Shown here: in pieces, positions 7,032 through 13,516 of the stretch
Layout of the letters: the number at the start of each line of letters is the position of its first letter
Position numbering within the stretch: the stretch's first letter is position 1
From: Candidatus Eiseniibacteriota bacterium
GTDB taxonomy: Bacteria > Eisenbacteria > RBG-16-71-46 > JAGVPR01
Assembly: GCA_020052115.1 (NCBI GenBank)
Contig: JAGVPR010000313.1
Coordinates: forward strand, 1 to 17,535
DNA length: 17,535 nucleotides
Direction of reading: 5' to 3'
Notes under the pieces: model-generated
The model's input: the letters and a program-made list of their open reading frames with translations, nothing else
What the model was told of the DNA's origin: nothing
Database searches by the model: none
Position numbers and translations under genes: made by a program

Positions 7032-10000
7032 CTACCTCATGATGTGGACCTTCCGGACCTCACGAATGCCGGGAGCCTGGATGTTGTAGAAGTAGACTCC
7101 GGATGGGGCGCGGCTTCCGGTGTCCATTCGACCATCCCAGTGGATGGTGTAGCGGCCCGCGGCGAATTCCCCGTTGAGCAGCGTCCTGACCCGCCGCCCC
7201 TGCACGTCGAAGACCTCCACGCTGATGTGTCCCGATGTGGAGATCGCCAGCTCGTTCAGGTCCTTCGCATCCGGCGCCGGCTCGGGGGCGAGCTTCGCCT
7301 GCGTACCGGCTTCGCTCCCCGGCTCCGGCCCCGGCTCGATCGGATCGCCCTTGCCGCCGGGGTCTTGACCATAGACCGCCCCAACCAGCCCGAGACTCGA
7401 CATCGGCGTTCCGAGTGCGAAGATGTCGGGCACCTGGTAATCGGCCGCCTCGGTGGAGTAGTGGAGGCCGACGGCATAGGCCTCGCCTGATGCCGCGCGC
7501 AGCGTCCTCAGCCAAGCAGCGTCGAAGGTCACTGCCAGGTCCGGCGTTTGGTCGGCGTCAAGATCACGGATGAGCACATTCACCGGGCGGTGCGCGTCGA
7601 GGTGGTTGCCGACGTAGATCTCATGCGGATCGAATCCGTTGGCCGGGAGCGAGGGTCGGCCGGAGATCACGAGGGTGAACGTCTTGGCGTCGGGCCGCAC
7701 AGAGGTTCCCTCGGATGTGAAGCCGAGGGAGGCCTTGGCCACGCCGCTCTGGTCGTGCGGGACGCGCACGTAGGACGTGTCCGCGGTAGTGTTACCTGCG
7801 AAGTCTGAGGCCAAGTAGTAGATGGTGTAGATGCGGCCCGGACCGCCACCAGCGCGCTCGGACCGGAGCTGGAATTCGGTGTCGGACTGGCCGAAGACGG
7901 CTCCCTGGATGTCGTCCGCCGTGTCGCCGTCGCCGAGCCCGTTGTCGGGTTCGCTGCTGACGATGGAGGTCAAGACGAACGTCGGGTTCGGGTCGCAGAT
8001 GTCCGTGACCGTCACCGAGGCCGTGATCGTGGAGAGCTTGTGGTTCGGCGGCCAGAGCACGTCGCGGTTCAGCTCGACCGTGATCTCGGGCGGCGTCGTG
8101 TCCACGACGTGCACCGTCGCCTGGCAGCTGGAGGCGTTGTTGTCGTCGTCGGTGGCCGTGAAGGTGACCACCGTGTCCCCGTGCGGAAGGCACGTCGGAG
8201 CATCGTTCGTGAGAGTCGGCGTGTCGTCACAGATGTCGGTGGCGGACGCCCCCGCGAAGAACGGAACGAGCTGCGGGTCATTCTTCGGCGTTCCGCAGTG
8301 GTCAACGCATTCCACGCTGATCTCAAGCGGACAGACGATGGAGGGCGGCGTCGTATCCACGATGGTGATCGAGACCCCATCGCTGTCGGATTCGATCCCG
8401 TCGGAGACGACCAGCGTCACGACCGTCGTTCCCTCAGGGAACTGGCCGATCGGCGTGGCGGAATGCTCGTCGTTGAAGATGATCCCGGCGGCGCTCCAGG
8501 TGTAGGTGAGCGGGTCTCCATCCGGGTCGCTCGAGGCCGTTCCGTTCAACTGAGCCGGCGTCGTCGTCTGTGAGGTGCACTCGACGGACGGCTGATCCGG
8601 GCCGGCGTTAGCGACGGGCGGACGGTTGACCGTGATCGCGAACGACTCGCCGAGGTAAGGGCCGGTGGCCGGACTGTCGCCGTTGCTTCCTTCGACGGCC
8701 CAGCGCACGTCGTGGGTGACGCCCACGAGGGTGAGGAACTCGGCGAGCGTGAGCGCATGCGACGTCGTGTTCCCGACCGGAATCGAGAGGATCGGGGCGG
8801 AGTTCGCCGCGTTGAAGAACGAGAGCGTGAAGCTGTCTCCATCGTAGGTCGTGCTGCAGCCGACGTTGCGATTCCACGTGAGGTTGTTGTTGAGCGACGG
8901 AGAGACGATGGCCCCGCTCGCCGGCGTGAGCAGCCGCGGCCCCACCTGGTGATCCGTCGTGACGGCGCCGAACGCGAGATCGTCCGAATCCGAGAGGGTT
9001 GGCCGGATGGCCGCCCAGGCGGCGGACAGCGTGGTCGGGTCAACCCCGTTCACGATGTTGAAGAGCGTCATGTCCGACGCCTGCACGTTGTCACGTCCGT
9101 CCGAAGCGGCGTCGAAGAGGTCCCAGAAGATCCGCTGCACCGCGATTTCGTTGTCCTCGCCGAGACCGAGGTTGTTCTGCGTCTCGAGGCTGTAGCTGAA
9201 GTTGCTCTCGCCCGTGTCGGCGTAGCTGACGTCCCCGACGCGCGGCACGTTGAGAGCGGCGAGGTTCAGGATCTGCATGGCGACGGTGCCGTTGTAGGTC
9301 GGCCAGCCCTCGCCCCAGGCCATCCGGACGCCTTCGCTCTTCGAGCTGTGAACGTCGGAGATGCAGTCACCGATGTTGTGCGGCCCGCCGGGATTGTCCT
9401 CGGTGTTGAACGTGTCCTGGATGTAGTGGCCGTACTCGTGGAACTCGACATCCCAGTCCCAGCGATCGCCGGGGCGGAGGTTGATACGGCTCCCGTTGTA
9501 GTTCGCCGATCCCGGATCCCCGGGCCACTCGATCCCGATCTGTCCCAGAAACGACCCACCGTTCAGGCGATCCGCCGTGTAAACCGCGATCCACGAGCCG
9601 GCCTCGTTGAGGTTGACGGCCGGACCGGTGCCGGTGTTGGCGGCGGTGAAGTTTTCGGTGATCGTGGCGTCGCAAGGCGTCTCGTCGTGGGTCGGCGAGT
9701 CGGCTTCGTAAGGTGAGCTCAGAATGCCGGGAGGCTTGACCTCGATGGCATTGTTGGCCGTGACGAACTTCACGTAGATGTCGCGGTCGCCCTGGCCGAG
9801 TCCGTCGTTGTTGTCCACGGAGAAGGCGTAATCGCCGTTCGCGTTCGTGGCCATCACGGCGACGAATTCGTCGAAGATGAGATCATCGTCCCAGACCTGG
9901 ACCGTCATGCCGAAGGCCGGATGTGAGTTGCCGTTCTCATCGAGCCAGCTCACGTTGCCCTGCACCGTGATGCATCCTTGAGGTGACTGGGGGTCCGGCA

Positions 10001-10703
10001 GACGCGGCGTCTGGCTGGGCGCGGGCGCGGGCTGGATGAGGCTGCCGTACTGCGCCTGCTCCGGGGTCATCGGAGCGGAGACGCGTGGCGACTGGTCGAA
10101 CTGGCCGGGGAGAATCAGGAGCTGCTTCGTCTTGATGCGCGCATCCTCTTCACTCAGGCGGCCGGCGCTGAGATCATCCTCGATCGCCTGCAGCTCGAGC
10201 TGGAGGAAGCTCCCCGTCCCGGAGTAGGGGCGATCGTTGCGGAAGATGACGAAGAAGGACTCATTCCGCTCCCATGTGAACTCGCCGCCGTCGCTCGTTG
10301 CGATGGCGTGGACGTTGACCGAGGCCGGCGTCCCGTCCTTGAGCGTGACCGGAATGGAGAAGGTCCGCTCTTCGCCGCTTGCGATGTTGTCGAGCCGGAG
10401 CTGCGGCGGAGCCAGTAGCTGGGATGAACCCTCGGACTTGAAGGACAGGCTGACCGAGGACAGCGCCGCCTGCGCGCGGATCGTGCCTTCGATCGTCGCG
10501 CCGGCGCCTGGCGCGAGCATGGCTGCCGGCGCGCCGAGCACCAGCTCAAAAGGGGCCGTGATCGCGCCTGCGCAGGCCTGTGCCGTGACGCGCTCAGTGG
10601 TGGAGGAGGCGCTGGAGGCGACTGCGGCGCGAGCCTGAAGAGCCAGGCTGCCGGCGAGCGCCAGCGACAGAATGAGCTTCATGGGCGGAATGTGCTTCGG
10701 CAT
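7032..10703 (-). CDS. Secreted multidomain metalloprotease with PKD/HYR-type modules and FlgD-like C-terminus
   Basis: This is a 1,223-residue exported protein. A signal peptide covers residues 1 to about 27 (MKLILSLALAGSLALQARA). It is followed by an Ig-like region (about 50-155), a short acidic helix (165-195), a Pro-rich linker (205-242) and a carboxypeptidase-regulatory-like beta domain (243-325). The catalytic region, about 365-590, has zinc motif HEYGH (422-426) and a likely third ligand E465 in WGEGW, an arrangement like fungalysin-type (M36) gluzincins. Then come a fibronectin-like segment (590-692), a PKD-like domain (694-783, NRPPVANAGPDQ), a HYR-like domain (784-868, DTTPPSIVCP), the LWPPNHKL-type module (869-985) and another beta module (990-1098). 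An acidic Pro/Gly linker (1113-1149) leads to the end, VFDVQGRRVRTLL ... WDGR ... GVYFYNI, a FlgD-like sorting-type domain lacking the usual PNPF strand. The ATG at 10703 has an AGGGAGA site. Its natural substrate is unknown. Confidence 0.8.
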   Translation of the reverse strand: MPKHIPPMKLILSLALAGSLALQARAAVASSASSTTERVTAQACAGAITAPFELVLGAPAAMLAPGAGATIEGTIRAQAALSSVSLSFKSEGSSQLLAPPQLRLDNIASGEERTFSIPVTLKDGTPASVNVHAIATSDGGEFTWERNESFFVIFRNDRPYSGTGSFLQLELQAIEDDLSAGRLSEEDARIKTKQLLILPGQFDQSPRVSAPMTPEQAQYGSLIQPAPAPSQTPRLPDPQSPQGCITVQGNVSWLDENGNSHPAFGMTVQVWDDDLIFDEFVAVMATNANGDYAFSVDNNDGLGQGDRDIYVKFVTANNAIEVKPPGILSSPYEADSPTHDETPCDATITENFTAANTGTGPAVNLNEAGSWIAVYTADRLNGGSFLGQIGIEWPGDPGSANYNGSRINLRPGDRWDWDVEFHEYGHYIQDTFNTEDNPGGPHNIGDCISDVHSSKSEGVRMAWGEGWPTYNGTVAMQILNLAALNVPRVGDVSYADTGESNFSYSLETQNNLGLGEDNEIAVQRIFWDLFDAASDGRDNVQASDMTLFNIVNGVDPTTLSAAWAAIRPTLSDSDDLAFGAVTTDHQVGPRLLTPASGAIVSPSLNNNLTWNRNVGCSTTYDGDSFTLSFFNAANSAPILSIPVGNTTSHALTLAEFLTLVGVTHDVRWAVEGSNGDSPATGPYLGESFAITVNRPPVANAGPDQPSVECTSQTTTPAQLNGTASSDPDGDPLTYTWSAAGIIFNDEHSATPIGQFPEGTTVVTLVVSDGIESDSDGVSITIVDTTPPSIVCPLEISVECVDHCGTPKNDPQLVPFFAGASATDICDDTPTLTNDAPTCLPHGDTVVTFTATDDDNNASSCQATVHVVDTTPPEITVELNRDVLWPPNHKLSTITASVTVTDICDPNPTFVLTSIVSSEPDNGLGDGDTADDIQGAVFGQSDTEFQLRSERAGGGPGRIYTIYYLASDFAGNTTADTSYVRVPHDQSGVAKASLGFTSEGTSVRPDAKTFTLVISGRPSLPANGFDPHEIYVGNHLDAHRPVNVLIRDLDADQTPDLAVTFDAAWLRTLRAASGEAYAVGLHYSTEAADYQVPDIFALGTPMSSLGLVGAVYGQDPGGKGDPIEPGPEPGSEAGTQAKLAPEPAPDAKDLNELAISTSGHISVEVFDVQGRRVRTLLNGEFAAGRYTIHWDGRMDTGSRAPSGVYFYNIQAPGIREVRKVHIMR

Positions 10704-10908
10704 GTTCGTTCTCCCTGTGGTTGATGGAACTCGCGCGGAGTTTCCGTTCGCAGGAACGAGTTATGTCCGGAGTCTGCGGTCCTCGAGCATATGTGGGCCC
10801 CCTGAGGTTGATGATTCGAGAACGGTGCAGCGCGCCGAACTATGCGTTCTTCCACTGGCTGGATTCAAGAAGTTTCTCTCCGGGAATGACGAAGCAGACG
10901 CTCAGCAG

Positions 10909-10930
10909 CATCCGACCGTTTGGTCGGATG
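10909..10930. repeat. Perfect 9-bp inverted repeat, candidate operator or hairpin
   Basis: CATCCGACC (10909-10917) and GGTCGGATG (10922-10930) are perfect inverted copies around GTTT. Outer CAGC (10903-10906) and GCTG (10932-10935) can extend the stem after a small bulge. No T-tract follows, so an operator or regulatory RNA hairpin is more likely than a terminator. Confidence 0.6.
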
Positions 10931-10965
10931 AGCTGTCGAGTTATCTACATGATCTCTCCAGCGAA

Positions 10966-10977
10966 GCGAACGTTCGC
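10966..10977. repeat. 12-bp perfect palindrome
   Basis: GCGAACGTTCGC is self-complementary and lies 35 bases downstream of the larger inverted repeat. It is a candidate binding site for a dimeric regulator, but a palindrome of this size could occur by chance. Confidence 0.35.
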
Positions 10978-11027
10978 GGCGACTGCTGTTACTCCCTCCA
11001 TCGTCGTCCCTCGCGATTCCCTTGCCT

Positions 11028-11042
11028 CGGCAACGGTTGCCG
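11028..11042. repeat. 15-bp inverted repeat with 7-bp arms
   Basis: CGGCAAC and GTTGCCG are perfect inverted copies around a central G, about 115 bases upstream of the ATG at 11156. It is a possible regulator site; chance occurrence cannot be excluded. Confidence 0.3.
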
Positions 11043-11138
11043 GTTGCGCGCCGCAAGCGGAGCGATTTATCCGGTTCCGGCACGCGCGTTGCCGTGAGAT
11101 GCGTCGGCGAGCCGGTTTCTCGAATGAGCGACCGGATC

Positions 11139-11148
11139 AGGAGGGAGG
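11139..11148 (+). promoter_or_regulatory. Ribosome-binding site that fixes the start at 11156
   Basis: AGGAGGGAGG lies 7 bases before the ATG. It selects this start over the much longer open frame that extends back to 10721. Confidence 0.7.
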
Positions 11149-11155
11149 CGAGACC

Positions 11156-11650
11156 ATGCGAACCTTCGAACGATTCCGATGCTGGGTGATGGCGATCGCG
11201 CTTCTGGGTACGGCGGCGTTGCCGGCGACCGCCGCGATGATCCGGGTTCCGATCGAGGACTCGGTTCGCGCGAGCGACATCGTGGTCCGCGCGCGCACGA
11301 TGGACCAGCGGTGCGAATGGAGCGGGGATGGCCGATGGATCTACACCTTCGTGCGGGCGCAGATTCTCGAAACGATGGGCGGGCACCCGGACGGGGAGGA
11401 CATCGTCGTGCGCGTGCTCGGCGGGGCCATGGATGGGATCGGGCTCCGAGTGTCGGACATGCCGCTGTTCGAGATCGGGGAGGAGTCCGTGCTCTTCCTG
11501 AAGCGATCGAGCGACGGGTCGTTCTACACGGTCGTGGACAACTTCCAGGGGAAGAACACCCTCTGGGAAGGAAAGGTAGTCGAGCGCGAACTTTCGGAGT
11601 CGGATTTCGTGAACCAGGTCCGCGCGTGCGCGCGCGAGCACCTCGACTAG
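11156..11650 (+). CDS. Small exported protein of unknown function, partner gene of the matrixin-like protease
   Basis: The product has 164 residues. A signal peptide (RFRCWVMAIALLGTAALPATA) probably ends near residue 27. The mature part reads as one compact beta domain: SDIVVRARTMDQRCEW near 40-55, WIYTFVRAQILETMGG (61-76), EDIVVRVLGGAMDGIGLRVSDMPLFEIGEESVLFL (81-115) and FYTVVDNFQGK (123-133). From memory, similar uncharacterised proteins with the G-G-x-x-D-G-x-G ... F-x-x-G-E-x-V-x-F-L pattern occur beside matrixin-type proteases in other bacteria, but I cannot confirm this here. The stop codon overlaps the ribosome-binding site of the protease 9 bases downstream, so the two are co-transcribed. 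A chaperone, inhibitor or surface partner role is possible but unproven. Confidence 0.75.
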   Translation: MRTFERFRCWVMAIALLGTAALPATAAMIRVPIEDSVRASDIVVRARTMDQRCEWSGDGRWIYTFVRAQILETMGGHPDGEDIVVRVLGGAMDGIGLRVSDMPLFEIGEESVLFLKRSSDGSFYTVVDNFQGKNTLWEGKVVERELSESDFVNQVRACAREHLD

Positions 11651-11656
11651 GAGGGG
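11649..11656 (+). promoter_or_regulatory. Ribosome-binding site of the matrixin-like protease, overlapping the upstream stop
   Basis: AGGAGGGG includes the last two bases of the TAG stop of the upstream gene. Such spacing usually reflects translational coupling. Confidence 0.6.
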
Positions 11657-11659
11657 AAG

Positions 11660-13441
11660 ATGAAGCGGCTCCTGTCACATCGGTCCGCCTCCCGTGGAGG
11701 CGCCCTCGCGGCGATGGTTCTCTGCGGGGGCCTGGTCGCCGCGGGCTTGCCAAGCGCGGCGTGGGGGTATTCGGTGACGAAGTCCACAGGGTGCAGCTAC
11801 CCGAACAACAACTGGGAAGTGAAGTGGGCGGCGGGGAGCATCCCGGTCACGTACAAGATCAACGTCAACGGCACGCCGGACTGTGACGGTGAGTTCCAGG
11901 CGGCGCAGAACGGGTTCCAGGCGTGGGAGAACGAGTGCCGCTCGACGATTGACTTCACCTACGGAGGCACGAGCAACCTGGGCCCGGGCTCATGGGCCTC
12001 GAACGATGGAACGAATCTCGTCGTGTGGTGCGAGACGAACTGGAATACGGAGACCGGGGCGGGGGACAACACGATCGCGATCAACTACTACTTCTACGCC
12101 TGCGCCGACGGCCATCTCCTGGACTCCGACATCATCATGAACGGCGAGGACTTCACCTGGTCCACGACCGGCGAAGCGAACAAGGAGGACGTGCAGAACG
12201 TCATGACCCACGAGACGGGTCACTCGCTGAGCCTGTACGATCTCTACGGCGCCTCCGACACCGAGAAGACGATGTACGGATACATCTCGCTCGGAGAGAC
12301 GAAGAAGTGCTCCCTGGAGCAGGATGATCGGGACGGCGTGGCGTACCTGTATCCGTCGAACGCGAACGAGCGCCTGTACGTCAAGGACGCGTCCGACGAC
12401 TACGGCTGCGTTCCCTATGGGGGGACGGTCTGGTGGGACAGCGACGACATCACGCTGAGCCCGAATCCTCCGGTCATCGGCCAGCAGGCGACCGTCACCG
12501 TTCGCGCGCGAAACATGCGGCCGTCAAACGTCCAGGCCAAGGTGACGGTGGAGATCCATGACCCCACGGTAAGCCTTAATGCGGGCCAGAACGTCCTCTG
12601 GACCTCGACGCAGAACAACGTGGCGATCGCGCCGGGCTACAGCGACGTCACGTTTCAGTGGACGCCGGCGGCGAACAGCTTCGGCGAGGGTCACTACTGC
12701 TGCGTGGCCACGGTGGAGACGGCCGACGGTGTGACGGACATCGTCGTCAACTCCTCACCGCCGAACGACGACGACGTCGCATGCCACAACTTCTGCATCG
12801 TGGACCAGGCCTCCGGCAGCGGGGGATCGTCGGATGCGACGGTGGACGCCGCCAATTACACGATCTACCCCGGCGATGTGTGGTTCACCATTGATAGGAG
12901 CGAGTTGCCCGATGGGTGGACGGCTCAGGCCTACATGCCGAGCGGTTTTCCCTACCCCGAAGGCATGCCGATCTTCATGCCGCCGGGAATGGTCTATCCG
13001 ATGCGGCTCCAGGTGACACCCCCACCGACGGCGATGCCGGGCGAGACGGGCACAATCGGTCTCGTCGGGACGCTGAACATGGGAGGGCCTCTTGTGCAAC
13101 TGGGGGGCGTCTTCCTACAGGTGAGGATCACGGGGCTGACGGGCGTGGAGACGGGCTTGCCGACTCCGGCGCTCGCCGTGCGCTCGTATCCGAACCCGTT
13201 CCACCCGATGGCGACCCTCGAGATCGAGTTCACGGAACCGGGTCCGGCCGCGATCATGATGTTCGACGCGGCGGGGCGCAAGCTGCGCACCCTGTTCGAC
13301 GGGACCGTGGCGGCAGGGCGCCGTGAGGTTCGCTGGGACGGCCGCGACGATGCAGGCCGCGACGTACCGGCCGGCGTGTACTTCTACCGCGTTCGGACGC
13401 AGCACGGAAGCGCTGATGGGCACCTGGTGCTGATGAAGTGA
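11660..13441 (+). CDS. Secreted matrixin-like (metzincin) metalloprotease with FlgD-like C-terminal domain
   Basis: This is a 593-residue exported zinc protease. The signal peptide covers 1 to about 36, ending at PSAAWG. The catalytic domain runs from about 40 to 235. It begins with a matrixin-like KWAAGSIPVTYKIN (55-68) and has the zinc motif HETGHSLSLYD (184-194), with D194 replacing the third His as in snapalysin-like enzymes, and a Met-turn M205 in TMYGY. The eighth motif position, normally Gly, is Ser191. The end of the domain, LEQDDRDGVAYLYP (219-232), is typical of matrixins. Residues 240-382 are a Cys-containing CARDB/Ig-like beta region; 385-495 is another beta region. The C-terminus (505-593) is a complete FlgD-like domain: SYPNPFHPMATLEIEF, DAAGRKLRTLF, WDGRDDAG and GVYFYRV. 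The ribosome-binding site AGGAGGGG overlaps the preceding stop codon. The substrate is unknown. Confidence 0.85.
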   Translation: MKRLLSHRSASRGGALAAMVLCGGLVAAGLPSAAWGYSVTKSTGCSYPNNNWEVKWAAGSIPVTYKINVNGTPDCDGEFQAAQNGFQAWENECRSTIDFTYGGTSNLGPGSWASNDGTNLVVWCETNWNTETGAGDNTIAINYYFYACADGHLLDSDIIMNGEDFTWSTTGEANKEDVQNVMTHETGHSLSLYDLYGASDTEKTMYGYISLGETKKCSLEQDDRDGVAYLYPSNANERLYVKDASDDYGCVPYGGTVWWDSDDITLSPNPPVIGQQATVTVRARNMRPSNVQAKVTVEIHDPTVSLNAGQNVLWTSTQNNVAIAPGYSDVTFQWTPAANSFGEGHYCCVATVETADGVTDIVVNSSPPNDDDVACHNFCIVDQASGSGGSSDATVDAANYTIYPGDVWFTIDRSELPDGWTAQAYMPSGFPYPEGMPIFMPPGMVYPMRLQVTPPPTAMPGETGTIGLVGTLNMGGPLVQLGGVFLQVRITGLTGVETGLPTPALAVRSYPNPFHPMATLEIEFTEPGPAAIMMFDAAGRKLRTLFDGTVAAGRREVRWDGRDDAGRDVPAGVYFYRVRTQHGSADGHLVLMK

Positions 13442-13470
13442 GTTGAGATTCCGCTCGCCGCAGGGAACGG

Positions 13471-13494
13471 GGGAGCCGGCGTGGGCCGGCTCCC
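13471..13494. terminator. Strong hairpin terminator after the matrixin-like gene
   Basis: GGGAGCCGGC and GCCGGCTCCC form a perfect 10-bp GC-rich stem with a GTGG loop. On the plus strand it is followed by TCGTTTCATT, a weak T-rich tail. It lies between two convergent genes (stops at 13441 and 13517) and may serve both. Confidence 0.75.
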
Positions 13495-13516
13495 TCGTTT
13501 CATTCAGAGATGCGGT

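Larger units (their letters stand above)
10704..11155. promoter_or_regulatory. Divergent intergenic region between the two protease transcription units
   Basis: This 452-base gap separates the minus-strand metalloprotease from the plus-strand gene pair and must hold promoters for both. It looks less GC-rich than the genes. I see three inverted repeats (listed separately) but no convincing -35/-10 pair on either strand. Open frames crossing it have no ribosome-binding site and no recognisable protein. Confidence 0.55.

Noticed and set aside
10966..10977. LexA (SOS) operator
   Set aside because: The Gram-positive-type LexA box is CGAAC, four bases, GTTCG. Here the half-sites touch with no spacer, so it does not fit.
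10672..11097. 141-codon plus-strand frame in the divergent gap
   Set aside because: It starts inside the signal-peptide codons of the minus-strand protease, has no ribosome-binding site and no recognisable sequence.
10721..11155. Upstream extension of the small exported protein
   Set aside because: The frame is open, but the strong AGGAGGGAGG site and the signal peptide both point to the ATG at 11156.
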